This document shows, one piece after another, positions 1 through 10,589 of a stretch of 60,000 bases of DNA (positions are counted from its first letter, which is position 1; the number at the start of each line of letters is the position of its first letter). A program made the position numbers and the translations under genes. Below the pieces are notes generated by a model that was given only the letters and a program-made list of their open reading frames with translations, had not been told where the DNA came from and did not search any database. The DNA lies in the NCBI GenBank assembly GCA_949358305.1, contig OX442319.1, forward strand, positions 8,992,001-9,052,000, read 5' to 3'. This DNA is from Strigamia acuminata (lineage: Eukaryota; Arthropoda; Chilopoda; Geophilomorpha; Linotaeniidae).

Positions 1-461
1 GACCTAGGCGATAACACAGTGAACGCACAACCCCTAGACAACCACAATAAAGATATTCAATCCAAACTGTGTTTTTTCTGTGTTGTACCTAATCGTGAAT
101 GGTGTCCAAGCGCCCCATGGTCCTCCGCTGGCCATGAGGCAACCAACCGCCACTCACACACGCATTAGTTGAGCTGGGACTTAATTTTTTTGATCACTGC
201 AAAAATGAAGGCCGGGAGCATGCGCAGAGCAGAGCAGACTACTTCAAGTCGCTCGTGGGTCTTGAATTTTTAATTTTATAAAATATTGATTGAATTCTAT
301 TTTATTATTCTTATTACATATAATATTACAATATTTTTAATTTTTATGTATACTGGTATGTAGAAGACTACAGTTTATGCATATTTTTAAACTTTAATTT
401 TCAAACTTCAAAAAGAATTACAGACAAGATTTTTATTTATTCATTCATTTAATATTTTCCT
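1..461. other. Non-coding flank, nothing recognised
   Basis: No open frame or repeat that I can name. It holds AT-rich sequence, with an AATAAA on the minus strand near 433-441 that probably serves the Gly/His-rich gene ending at 462. Confidence 0.4.
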
Positions 462-896
462 TTATTTGCCGCCCCTATATGGCTGATAATGATGCTGAGA
501 CGACCCTCCCCCTCCCCCTCCTCCACCTCCGCCTCCATATTGACCTCCACCTCCACCTCCACCTCCACCTCCCCCTCTGGGCTTCGGGTAGTACGGGTAA
601 TACGGGTGGGACTGCTGGTGCTGATGCCCCCCTCCCCCTCCCCCTCCTCCACCTCCGCCTCCAAATCGACCTCCACCTCCACCTCCACCTCCCCCGCCCC
701 CTCTGGGCTTCACTGGCCTGGGCACTCCAATGTCTGCTTCTTCATCTGTGCTATCGTGTGGACGAGAATGTCCATGGTGATGACCGTGATGACCACCATG
801 ATGTCCGTGATGCCCGTGTTCGCCACCAACGTTGTCAGGCAAAACGACCAACAGGACGAGAAAAGTAATGATTAAAATTCCCGTCCAATTCTTCAT
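462..896 (-). CDS. Secreted Gly/His-rich protein (hypothetical)
   Basis: The frame is 144 codons from the ATG at 896. It opens with a signal peptide (MKNW, then a hydrophobic run of Ile, Leu and Val ending near VGG). A His/Gly stretch of HGHH type follows (about residues 26-45), then an acidic linker (STDEEAD), then two copies of a module made of a K-P-R-G start, a long Gly run, one aromatic residue and a second Gly run. The modules are separated by a His/Gln/Tyr-rich spacer. A longer in-frame start eight codons upstream is rejected because it lies inside a likely 5'-UTR intron: minus-strand donor GTAAGA at 964, acceptor TTTGTAG ending at 901, 64 bases. Such compositions occur in arthropod cuticle, silk-like and antimicrobial glycine-rich peptides; which applies here cannot be told. 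The Pro/Leu/Ser frames on the opposite strand are shadows of the Gly codons. Confidence 0.72.
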   Translation of the reverse strand: MKNWTGILIITFLVLLVVLPDNVGGEHGHHGHHGGHHGHHHGHSRPHDSTDEEADIGVPRPVKPRGGGGGGGGGGGRFGGGGGGGGGGGGHQHQQSHPYYPYYPKPRGGGGGGGGGGGQYGGGGGGGGGGGSSQHHYQPYRGGK

Positions 897-900
897 ATTT

Positions 901-964
901 CTACAAATTATTTTATACAAAACTAAATTTCAGGTTTATTCAATTTGAAAGAAATATTTCTTAC
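901..964 (-). other. 5'-UTR intron of the Gly/His-rich gene
   Basis: On the minus strand the sequence reads CAAGG|GTAAGAAAT at the donor and AATTTGTAG|AAATATG at the acceptor, so the start codon lies five bases into the second exon. The first exon (above 964) contains no ATG in the part examined. This is inferred from splice consensus only. Confidence 0.5.
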
Positions 965-1767
965 CCTTGATACGGCAGTGATTTCGTAGTCGGTGTTTGT
1001 TACTGGAAGGTTGGAAACGAATGTTTGAAGCGGATTTACATATTTAATTTCTTTTGTTAACAAATTCATTACTTGTTTAGGAATGTGAAACCATTGTTTG
1101 AGCTTTGCAAAACGAGCAAGATCGAATTATTAAAGTTTTTGAATACTGAAATTAAATTTATAATTGCAGGACCAAGGGGGCAAATGCATTTTATAAATGC
1201 ATTTTTATTCACATTAAAATTCAGTATTATCATTTGATCAGTGGGTCATCTTTTTTTTTTTTTGTAAAAAAAGCATACAAAGCAAAAATCAAATCGTTAA
1301 GTTCATTTTGTAATTCTAAACATTTTACCGGTAATAATTCGATCTTCATTCCTACACAAGTAACGAATTTGATAACATAAGGAATTAAACATTGCTGCGA
1401 TCCGGGTAATTAAACGCAGTTGAAATGCCGTTTATAGGACTTAAACTCTAAAATAACTAAAGTGTTTAGGGGAAATAAATACATGTTGGTTAAATATGAA
1501 ATAGAACAATGTTTAATTTATTCACATTAAAATGCATTGAACCAAACGTTTATCGTTTTAGAAACCGACTTACCAAAATGTTTGTGATTGCAAGAAGAAG
1601 AGGCTGACATGTAGAAGGATGGAGATGAATTGGCGTTTGAAGAAAAAGACCGATGGCAGCAATGACGTTCTACTACCGCGGCGAAAAGGTCCTATGCAAT
1701 TTTTACGAAAATGTATAATAATAATAATTTGCCAGCTGAATTTGCTCATCCGTTCTGGCGTTTTTAC
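965..1767. other. Intergenic, with a relic of a zinc-finger gene 3' UTR
   Basis: No gene recognised. About 1252-1330 (poly-T, then AAAAAAAGCATACAA, then GTTAAGTTCA and TTTTGTAATT) resembles 29244-29312, the sequence just after the zinc-finger pseudogene. It is probably a partial duplicate of that 3' end. Confidence 0.4.
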
Positions 1768-2135
1768 GGCTGAATAATTTAACGAATTCTTATTTTATTT
1801 CCATGCAAGCAGACCACATTGAAAACAAATCTCGCAGCAATTTAATTCGGAATAATTTTCAGTCATCCCCCTCATCCAGCTACGTAATAAAGTGTTCAAA
1901 ATACATATTGGTAAGTACATTTTTCAAATATAACAAAATTTTAGGGTTTAATTTAATGAATTTGCAGTATTTTAAATTTTTAATGAAATAGATGTGAAAA
2001 CTGATTGAATTCAATCGAGGCAGTTAGGGTTAAAGTGCAAATAAATTTGGCAAAAATTCCGCCCCAAATTAAATATTAAAATAAAATATTACAATTTAAA
2101 AAGACATTTATTTTATTTTTCTAGCTTAATGTTAT
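1768..2135. repeat. Duplicated segment, copy A (uninterrupted)
   Basis: Sequence beginning CTGAATAATTTAACGAATTC recurs at 2475-2586. Sequence at 1950-2135 (GATGTGAAAACTGATTGAATT, then GGCAGTTAGG, then TTTAAAAAGACATTTATTT) recurs at 3476-3662, roughly 80% alike by eye. Copy B is therefore split by the insertion at 2579-3368. A short frame at 1803-1991 in copy A is not conserved in copy B, so I do not call a gene. Confidence 0.6.
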
Positions 2136-2219
2136 ATTGAACAAATGGGAGTTGGGGTTTATCATTCCATAAATATCAAACTAAACATCAAGCTAAGTAT
2201 CAAGCTAAATATCAATTTA

Positions 2220-2335
2220 AACATCTTCATCACACATGCGCAGTAAATGACTCGGTTCTAAGCCAATCACAGCTATGAGAACTAAGAATCAGATTGCATT
2301 GTGGGAACTGGAAAGAAGAGGAGGGTGATGTCTGA
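2220..2335 (-). repeat. Fragment of a dispersed repeat
   Basis: The reverse complement of the words ATGCGCAGT, AGCCAATCACAG and ATTGCATTGTGGGA recurs at about 21390-21460, 27340-27420, 27890-27950 and 28420-28450. It is one partial copy of the repeat family that fills 20.8-21.5 and 27-28.5 kb. Confidence 0.5.
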
Positions 2336-2578
2336 CGTCGGGTAACGATGTGTGACGCCGACAGTTGCAGAAATCAATGGTCGGTATTTTTCAAAAGGAA
2401 TCTTGGGCCATGGTAGGAAATTCAGTTTGTTTATTTTAAACTATACTATAAATGTTCCAAAATTGTTTATTTTACATCTGAATAATTTAATGAATTCTGG
2501 TATTTTTATTTTTATTTTTTACAAGCAAGCAGACCAGGCTGAAAACACATCTCGTCGCTATTGCAGCATTTGGAACAA

Positions 2579-3368
2579 TTTTACTTTACTGGCCACCTCT
2601 CAGATCATCTCCAAAATTTGGATATAGGGGTATTCTAGGGTGAAAAAACGAATGGCGTTGACGGTTTTTGGGGCAAACGGAAGCGGAAGCGGAAAACAGC
2701 AGATTAACGACCAGTGATGGCCATCAAATGTTTACTTTCTCATTTTTATAACCCTAATTTCATTGTTAGCTGTCAGTCAATCTCTCCCCAGCATTGTTAC
2801 GCACGTGCGCTCTTATTGTCAGCCATCTTTATTTTTATACCAGTTTTCCACCTGATTTTACACGATTTGTTCAGTTTCATCATCCATACACTTAAAAGAG
2901 GTTTCCATTTTATCCCAGGTTTGTACCCTCGTTTTTCTACCTTCGTTTTGGGGTCACCTAATCTACTAGAAACCACGCCCCTAGTTTTAACCTCACCTAA
3001 CCTAACCTCACCTAACCTAACCTCACCTAACCTAACCTCACCTAACCTAACCTCACCTCACCTCACCTAACCTAACCTCACCTCACCTAACCTAACCTCA
3101 CCTAACCTAACCTAACCTAACCTAACCTCACCTAACCTAACCTAACCCACGACACAACAACAACATAAAGGACAACAACAACAATGGGCCATATAATTCC
3201 AATGCTTAACCTAACCTCACCAGTATAAACAAACTACTAATAAACTCTTGATTTTCGCTTCCGCTTTCGTTTGCCCCAAAAACCGTCAACGCCATTTGTT
3301 TTTTCACCCTTCAATACCCCTAAATCCATATTTTGGGGATGATCTGAGAGGTGGCCAGTAAAGTAAAA
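2579..3368. mobile_element. Foldback element carrying a TTAGG-type array
   Basis: Terminal inverted repeats of about 115 bases: 2579-2693 (TTTTACTTTACTGGCCA at the outer end, GGCGTTGACGGTTTTTGGGG inside) match the reverse complement of 3257-3368 closely. No transposase frame is present, so it is non-autonomous. The interior holds non-coding sequence and the CCTAACCTCA array. The element sits inside copy B of a duplicated segment whose other copy lacks it. No convincing target-site duplication was seen. Confidence 0.75.
2984..3148. repeat. CCTAACCTCACCTAA array (telomere-like)
   Basis: Irregular runs of CCTAA and CCTCA pentamers, i.e. TTAGG and TGAGG on the other strand. TTAGG is the ancestral arthropod telomere repeat, but the mixed pentamers and the position inside a foldback argue for an interstitial satellite rather than a telomere. 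Confidence 0.85.
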
Positions 3369-3917
3369 TTATACCCAGCAGTTTCATTCTCGGCCATCCA
3401 CATTTATTAGGCAATTATTAGGTAATGAAGATTCCTGATGGTCAATATACATGTTGGTGCGTATATTTTAGGGTATGTTTTAATGAATCGCGGTATTTTC
3501 AATGTTTAATGAAAGTGATGTGAAAACTCGCTGAATTCAAACACGGCAGTTAGGCCTAAAGTGCAAATGCATTTGCCAAACATTCCGTCTCAAATTAAAT
3601 ATTAAAATAACATTAAAATTTAAAAAGACATTTATTTCACCTATCTGGCTTAATGCTATATTCATTAGGAAATAATGAAGATAAAAAATTTTGGACACGT
3701 CGTGGCTACCGCATTCACATTGCATTCTAGATATAACGAAAATATTACATTAGAAATTAATTTACGCCAGGGAAAAGTTGTAAATATGTGAACCAAGGCA
3801 AATGGAACAAAAAAAACACCGTATGGAAACCAATTAGCTACCTGGAAGTGTATATCAAACAAAAGGATAGAGTTAAAAAACATCTACAGTAATTCTCGAT
3901 TTTCTATTTTTAGGCTA

Positions 3918-4968
3918 AATTCTTATTCCCGCTCCCACACACTTGAAATTACTTGTGATGACGGTGAATGTCAAAAATAATAAAAGCTTTGTAAAACAGA
4001 AACTCAGTGAGTTGAATCAATCCACTGCCTAATGCAGCGGTCGGCAACTGGCGGACCGCGGTTCGGATACGGACCGCGGAAGGTCGAAACTTAGACCGCC
4101 AGATATTTTTTATTATATATTTTTTTGGTTTTTTTGGTGTTTTTTTTTGGTTTTTTTTGTGTTTTTTGTGTTTTATTTTGTTGTCTTTTTCTGGACCTTG
4201 ATAAAATTTTTCAATTTTTCCGGACCCCACTTAAAATTACTTGCCGACCCCTGGCCTAATGAATCAGTTTGATTTTACAGTAAAAGTATTAAAATATATA
4301 CACATAAATTAAAAATTTTAAAAAACGTTATTGTGTTAAGATTTTAGGAGTTTGGTTCGTATATATCCAGTACAGCAAGATTACGTACACATTGTGCTCA
4401 TATTTTAATATGAGCATAATCTATTTTTAAAAAGTGTCTTTTATTTATTGCTCGTTTTTTATGCAATAAACATTGCTACTGCATAAGTTGACGCGCTTTT
4501 AAACAGTTCTAGGTTCAGTAATCTTTAATGTTTTAGAAGGGTTTTGAAAATATGTGGTTTTCTAGATAATAAAAAAGTTTAAAAATTGTTCTCATTTCTG
4601 TGCAGCCTGTAGCTAGAAAACCACGTATTTGCTAAACCCTGCTAAAATATTCAAGATATTTACTGCATCTACAGCTATTTACAAGTATGTCAATTTATGC
4701 CAGTATAAATGTTTCCTGCATAAAAAAGTGGACAAAACAAAATACTTTTTTTCAAAAATCTCAAAACAGTAACGTGTTATCACAGTTTTTAAATTTTAGC
4801 AATATCTCTTAATTTTTTTTTTTACTGTAAAATCAAACTGATTCGTTCAGTAGTGGACTGATTCAACTCACCGAGTTTCTGTTTTACAATGCTTTTATTA
4901 ATTTTGACATTCACAATCATCACAAGTAATTTCACTATTGCAAGTCTGGGAATAAACATCAATTCACT
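3918..4968. mobile_element. Palindromic (foldback) element interrupted by a hAT MITE
   Basis: The left arm (AAATTACTTGTGATGA, GTAAAACAGAAACTC, AATCAGTTTGATTTTACAG) is mirrored at 4818-4968. An inner pair centred near 4590 (GTGGTTTTCTAGA against its complement at about 4610-4630) extends the palindrome. The arms are unequal only because a separate 219-base element is inserted in the left arm. No coding capacity. Confidence 0.7.
4035..4253. mobile_element. hAT-type MITE with 8-base target duplication
   Basis: Ends CAGCGGTCGGCAA and TTGCCGACCCCTG are near-perfect inverted repeats of the CAGGGGTCGGCAA kind seen in hAT elements. Both are flanked by the direct repeat GCCTAATG (4027-4034 and 4254-4261). 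The centre is T-rich and non-coding. The opposite palindrome arm at about 4840 gives an approximate empty site. Confidence 0.88.
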
Positions 4969-5533
4969 TATTATAAATAAAAGTTTTGATTGCACAAATT
5001 TATAAAAGTAAAACTATTTGCAACGAATTAATGTAATGATTTGAGATGCTCCTTGTTTTGTGGTGAATCCTGCACAGCCATACTTGATTCGAAAAAGTGC
5101 AGAATTGTTTAATATTAAATTGAAATAGTTGATTGGAGTATGAAAACTTTTTCAGTGCTAGTCACTATTTTTGTCAAATATTTTTATCATTAATAAAGTT
5201 TTTGTTGATTAGTTTTATTTTTTTCTCTTTGCAGACAGCATGCTAATGGAATGAAGCTACATCATGGATCAATGAAGCTATAAACCTTGGTTCCGAAAGA
5301 AGATGGACAACAGCAGCAACATTGGTAATTGGTAGCTAATTTTAGAACTGGACAAATGACCAAAATTATAATTTTGTGCAAAATTATTTAATTTAATTTA
5401 ATTTTTTTAAAAAAGGAATGCACTTGTAAAAAGTGAGTAATTAGCAGACGACGCTCGACAATAAGCCTCGATCGCAATTAGTTATTTGGAAAAGGCGAAG
5501 TCAGTTTCGGGGAACAGATAATAAAGTAAAGTA
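4969..5533. other. Intergenic; possible exon-like fragment near 5236
   Basis: A TTTCTCTTTGCAG acceptor-like site at 5222-5234 is followed by ACAGCATGCTAATGGAATG and a GTAATT. A similar acceptor plus ACAGCAATTGAATGGAATC occurs at about 12726-12760. The two may be relics of one exon. No protein is recognised. Confidence 0.25.
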
Positions 5534-5720
5534 CAGTGTAAGCTCTGTAAACCGGACATAGCACCGTCCGGACAGCTGTGTGGACCGGACAGTTTGGAGG
5601 TCCTGATTTGGTCCCAACATATACCCAGCAACAGTAAATCCCCTCTCCCATCCGGACAGCCTTTTAGTCCGGACAACTTTCTTGGACCCGTCCTATGTCC
5701 GGTCTACGGAGCTTACACTG
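5534..5720. mobile_element. TA-flanked MITE (Tc1/mariner or pogo-like)
   Basis: The 187-base element starts CAGTGTAAGCTC and ends GAGCTTACACTG. The inverted repeats contain ACCGGACATAG and CTATGTCCGGT and are flanked by TA on each side (5532-5533, 5721-5722). TA duplication and CAGTG ends fit the Tc1/mariner superfamily. No transposase. Confidence 0.82.
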
Positions 5721-5908
5721 TAGCGATTAATTTAAAGGTTTTCTATACCGTGGCTAAATAATTGTTTAGTTTGGAAGAATGACTATAAATATTGTAGTTC
5801 CAGATAAAACTCGGTAAGATGAAGAGTTTGTAGGACAAACGAAAACCATGCGACCACAAATCCTGATTGCAAATGGTCAAATGGCTGAATTCGAACAAAA
5901 GGCGGGTT

Positions 5909-6747
5909 GGGGTGGGGCGCATTTACAGTCGCGAAAAAATAAATCGCGAATCCAGAAATCGCGAAAAATATATCGCGAATCTAGAAATCGCGAAAAAAAC
6001 AATCGCGAATCCATAAAACGCGAATCTGTTATTCCGTTGGACCAAGTGTCGCGAATATGGGCTACCGCGAATTTGTGTACCGCGATTCGCGATTTAATTG
6101 CGTGTGCAATTAAATCGCGAATTAGAAATTGCTAAAAAATTTGGTAAATTCCGTATCCGAGACGAGACGTGATCCCGTGTCACGGCTCGCCGACGTGACC
6201 ACTGGCACTTTAGCAGTTGACGAACTCAGCAAATCGATCGCTTCGTGGCCCCATTTCTTGCCGGCCGCCAAATACCACGTGAACGTCAAAATGACCCACT
6301 ACACGCACGAGGCAAAATGTCCATCCAGACGTCGTGAGCGCACCGAGGCACGCACTTGACTCCCCCGGGCTTGTGCAGCAGATCGACGAGCAAGAATTGG
6401 TCCGGGCAGCCGGAGTACGCCTCGGTGTACGTCGGGACGGGTCCGTCGAAGCGCTGGTGGTGCGGGAACTAGTGCGGGAAGGACATGCCGACCGATCGCG
6501 GGCGCGCACCCGTCCGTTCGTCGGTGATGTTTGGGAATTCCATGCACATTTTCGCGTTTTCTTTTTTCGCGATTTCTTTTTTTCGCGTTTTCCTATTTTT
6601 GCGATATATTTTCTCGCGTTTTCCCATTTTCGCTATTTCTTTTTTCGCGATTTGATTATTCGCGATTACTTGTCCTTAATTTTGTAATCGCGAAAATCGC
6701 GTTTCCCATTTTCGCGATATATTTTTTCGCGACAGTAGCGCCACCCC
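5909..6747. mobile_element. Foldback element carrying a frizzled fragment
   Basis: Both ends are built of TCGCGAAAAAAT-type short repeats in opposite orientation: 5928-6125 on the left, and 6552-6735 on the right as its reverse complement. The outer ends read GGGGTGGGGCGC and GCGCCACCCC. Between them, 6140-6545 is far more GC-rich than its surroundings and encodes broken frizzled sequence on the minus strand. The target-site duplication is ambiguous because both flanks are G-rich. Confidence 0.75.
6236..6545 (-). pseudogene. Captured frizzled (Wnt receptor) gene fragment
   Basis: At 6298-6236 the minus strand encodes [13 protein letters not shown] followed directly by KKWGHEAI. This matches the third-transmembrane and intracellular-loop region that is nearly invariant in Frizzled proteins. 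Upstream, from a Met near 6542, another frame reads a Pro/His-rich linker and then CPDQFLLVDLL and CVPRCAHDVW, which resembles the Cys-containing stretch between the Frizzled ectodomain and its first membrane segment. That frame contains an in-frame TAG after SFPH and is out of frame with WVIL. The region between (TM1-TM2) is missing, so two pieces were joined or an internal deletion occurred. The similarity stops after HEAI. It is a non-functional fragment; the identity of the TM3 piece is firm, that of the linker piece is moderate. Confidence 0.78.
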
Positions 6748-7319
6748 GTTGGGGTTGGATGAGTCTGTTGATCGTCACACTTGTAAGTAATTCTTAGAAA
6801 ATGAAGGTAAATTCGGTTTTGAAATTAAACATGAATTAAGATGTGCTTACTGAATACTAAAATTTGAAAATAAATTTATTATGTTATATGTCATTAAGAA
6901 TTTCTTTTTTAAAAATGTGGCATTTAATGGTATTCAGGGGTTACAATACCTGGCGCGGAAAGAATGAGCGTGGAAAAAAATTCCGCGCTAATTCATACGC
7001 GCTTATTCAGTCCACGGCTGATCATTCCGCGCCTGTTCAGTTGTGGTAATGAGAATTCCGCGCTCAGGCAATTCCAGAACTGACTAAGCGCGGAATTCTA
7101 TACAGCACACCATTCCGCACTTAATCAGTCCTTGAATTGCCTGAGCGCGGAAAGGTGTACTGTGAGAATTCCGCGCTCAGGCAATTCAAGAACAGACTAA
7201 GCGCGGAATGGTAATCTGTAGATAATTCACCGGGCTGAAGTTGGCACCACATTCACATTCGCCTGAAACTACAGATAGAACAAATCCCAATTTTTTTTTT
7301 TACCACGGATTTCAATGAT

Positions 7320-7918
7320 TTTTACACCAAAAAATAGAGGACTTTCTCCTTAACAAACCCTGAAAAGCACAACTCTCTACCCCTCTTGGTTATCGAGCGG
7401 CGACCGTTTCAATATGGCGCAAAAAAAGACTTGTCCTAAATTTCCGAATGTGGTGCCACAACTTCAAACTGGAATATTTCGAAAACCTGACGACGGATTT
7501 CTTTTTTTGAAAAACCAAATGAAAGAAGACATTCTCCTCTACAAACCCTGAAAAGCACAACACTGCAGCCCTCTTAGTTTTCGAGCGGTGACCGTTTCAA
7601 TATGGCGCCCCAAAAAAAGACTTGTCCTAAATTTTCGAATGTCGTGCCACAACTTCAAATTAAAATATTTCAAAAACGTGACGACGGATTTTTTTTCTTG
7701 AAAAAGCAAATGAAAGAGGACATTCTCCTCTACAAACCCTGAAAAGGACAACTATGCAGCCCTCTTAGTTTTCGAGCGGTGACCGTTTCAATATGGCGCC
7801 CCAAAAAAAGACTTGTCCTAAATTTTCGAATGTCGTGCCACAACTTCAAATTAAAATATTTCAAAAACGTGACGACGGATTTTTTTTCTTGAAAAAGCAA
7901 ATGAAAGAGGACATTCTC
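7320..7918 (-). repeat. Left-arm array of the ~189-base unit
   Basis: Unit landmarks CAAACCCTGAAAAG recur at about 7354, 7542 and 7732, i.e. 188-190 bases apart, each followed by CCGTTTCAATATGGCG. These are inverted copies of the right-arm array. Confidence 0.85.
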
Positions 7919-7949
7919 TTCGAAATATCTTAATTTGAAGTTGTGGCAC

Positions 7950-8405
7950 TGTTAGGAAATGCCCAACTGTTTGAGATTTATTAGTTGCATATTTATGGCT
8001 AAATGCAACGTGCATGTCTTTACTTTGCTGTGACTTAGTTAAACTAGTTGATCCCGATTTTTACCCTGCTTGTTATGTGCCGCAACTAGTTTATTTACTC
8101 GTAAAGATGTGCCTTCTCGTCGTCCGCTCAAATGAGCAATATTCGTTTAGTTATTCCATTGCTTTTAAGTTGTTTATCGATTATTTGCTCCTCCTTTATT
8201 GTTTATCATGTAAAGGACAAATCATTGCTTGTTAACAATGATTTGTTCTACTTTAAGCTTTGTAGCCTCGAAAGAGGTGCGCTTTTATGTTTCTCTCTTC
8301 TCATCACGATGAATAAAGATGGCGGTCGCATGATGCGAGTTCCCGCACCGTTTAAATCGAGTGTCAGCTCCTTTTCCTTGATGTCCGGCGCCTCCAAGCC
8401 TATCA
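7950..8405 (+). mobile_element. Solo LTR with 5-base target duplication
   Basis: 456 bases starting TGTTAGGAAATG and ending CCTATCA, flanked by GGCAC (7945-7949 and 8406-8410). Removing it restores an intact array unit reading GTTGTGGCACGACATTC. It contains an AATAAA near 8311. No internal retroelement genes are present, so this is a recombined solo LTR; the family is not determined. The orientation is assumed from the position of the AATAAA. Confidence 0.85.
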
Positions 8406-10480
8406 GGCACGACATTCAAAAATTAAGGACAAGTCTTTTTTTGCGCCATATTGAAACGGTCACCACTCGAAAACTAAGAGGGCTGCATAGTTGTCCTTTT
8501 CAGGGTTAGTAGAGGAGAATGTCCTCTTTCATTTGCTTTTTCAAGAAAAAAAATCCGTCGTCACGTTTTCGAAATATTTTAATTTGAAGTTGTGGCACGA
8601 CATTCGAAAATTTAGGACAAGTCTTTTTTTGGGGCGCCATATTGAAACGGTCACCGCTCGAAAACTAAGAGGGCTGCATAGTTGTCCTTTTCAGGGTTTG
8701 TAAAGGAGAATGTCTTCTTTAATTTGGTTTTTCAAAAAAAGAAATCCGTCGTCAGGTTTTCGAAATATCTTAATTTGAAGTTGTGGCACGACATTCAAAA
8801 ATTAAGGACAAGTCTTTTTTTGCGCCATATTGAAACGGTCACCACTCGAAAGCTAAGAGGGCTGCATAGTTGTCCTTTTCAGGGTTTGTAGAGGAGAATG
8901 TCCTCTTTCATTTGCTTTTTCAAGAAAAAAAATCCGTCGTCACGTTTTCGAAATATTTTAATTTGAAGTTGTGGCACGACATTCGAAAATTTAGGACAAG
9001 TCTTTTTTTGGGGCGCCATATTGAAACGGTCACCGCTCGAAAACTAAGAGGGCTGCATAGTTGTCCTTTTCAGGGTTTGTAAAGGAGAATGTCTTCTTTA
9101 ATTTGGTTTTTCAAAAAAAGAAATCCGTCGTCAGGTTTTCGAAATATCTTAATTTGAAGTTGTGGCACGACATTCAAAAATTAAGGACAAGTCTTTTTTT
9201 GCGCCATATTGAAACGGTCACCACTCGAAAACTAAGAGGGCTGCATAGTTGTCCTTTTCAGGGTTTGTAAAGGAGAATGTCTTCTTTAATTTGGTTTTTC
9301 AAAAAAAGAAATCCGTCGTCAGGTTTTCGAAATATCTTAATTTGAAGTTGTGGCACGACATTCAAAAATTAAGGACAAGTCTTTTTTTGCGCCATATTGA
9401 AACGGTCACCACTCGAAAACTAAGAGGGCTGCATAGTTGTGCTTTTCAGGGTTTGTAGAGGAGAATGTCTTCTTTCATTTGGTTTTTTAAAAAAAGAAAT
9501 CTGTTGTCAGGTTTTCGAAATATTTTAATTTGAAGTTGTGGCACGACATTCAAAAATTAAGGACAAGTCTTTTTTTGCGCCATATTGAAACGGTCACCAC
9601 TCGAAAACTAAGAGGGCTGCATAGTTGTCCTTTTCAGGGTTTGTAAAGGAGAATGTCTTCTTTAATTTGGTTTTTCAAAAAAAGAAATCCGTCGTCAGGT
9701 TTTCGAAATATCTTAATTTGAAGTTGTGGCACGACATTCAAAAATTAAGGACAAGTCTTTTTTTGCGCCATATTGAAACGGTCACCACTCGAAAACTAAG
9801 AGGGCTGCATAGTTGTGCTTTTCAGGGTTTGTAGAGGAGAATGTCTTCTTTCATTTGGTTTTTTAAAAAAAGAAATCTGTTGTCAGGTTTTCGAAATATT
9901 TTAATTTGAAGTTGTGGCACGACATTCGAAAATTTAGGACAAGTCTTTTTTTGGGGCGCCATATTGAAACGGTCACCGCTCGAAAACTAAGAGGGCTGCA
10001 TAGTTGTCCTTTTCAGGGTTTGTAAAGGAGAATGTCTTCTTTAATTTGGTTTTTCAAAAAAAGAAATCCGTCGTCAGGTTTTCGAAATATCTTAATTTGA
10101 AGTTGTGGCACGACATTCAAAAATTAAGGACAAGTCTTTTTTTGCGCCATATTGAAACGGTCACCACTCGAAAACTAAGAGGGCTGCATAGTTGTGCTTT
10201 TCAGGGTTTGTAGAGGAGAATGTCTTCTTTCATTTGGTTTTTTAAAAAAAGAAATCTGTTGTCAGGTTTTCGAAATATTCCAGTTTGAAGTTGTGGCACC
10301 ACATTCGGAAATTTAGGACAAGTCTTTTTTTGCGCCATATTGAAACGGTCGCCGCTCGATAACCAAGAGGGGTAGAGAGTTGTGCTTTTCAGGGTTTGTT
10401 AAGGAGAAAGTCCTCTATTTTTTGGTGTAAAAATCATTGAAATCCGTGGTAAAAAAAAAATTGGGATTTGTTCTATCTGT
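8406..10480 (+). repeat. Right-arm array of ~188/191-base units
   Basis: The start of a 69-70-codon frame (MSFSG) recurs at 8491, 8682, 8870, 9061, 9249, 9625 and 10004, giving alternating unit lengths of 188 and 191. The difference is GCGCC against GGGGCGCC. Neither length is a multiple of three, so every frame ends after one unit. I read this as a satellite, not a repeat protein. Confidence 0.9.
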
Positions 10481-10589
10481 AGTTTGGGCGAATGTGAATG
10501 TGGTGCCAACTTCAGCCCGGTAGATAATTCCGCGCTTAGGCAGTTATTGAATTGTCTTAGCGCGGAATGGTAATCTGTTTCCTGTGTTA

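Larger units (their letters stand above)
2475..3662. repeat. Duplicated segment, copy B (split by a foldback)
   Basis: The left part 2475-2586 and the right part 3476-3662 match copy A at 1768-2135 in the same order and orientation. The middle is occupied mainly by the foldback element 2579-3368. Confidence 0.55.
7229..10520. mobile_element. Nested foldback made of 188-191-base tandem units
   Basis: It begins ACCGGGCTGAAGTTGG and ends CCAACTTCAGCCCGG. It is flanked on both sides by the 10-base direct repeat TAGATAATTC (7219-7228 and 10521-10530), so it inserted into the outer element. The left arm has about three repeat units. The right arm has about eleven, in reverse orientation, with the pivot near 7918. 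The arms end in the same unique sequence (CACATTCGGAAATTT, GGTTATCGAGCGGC). Confidence 0.85.

Noticed and set aside
2984-3148. True chromosome-end telomere
   Set aside because: The array is short, mixes pentamers, and lies between inverted repeats with unique DNA on both sides.
8491-10213. Series of 69-70-codon MSFSG frames
   Set aside because: Each is one satellite unit of 188 or 191 bases. The frame does not continue between units and the same DNA is inverted in the left arm.
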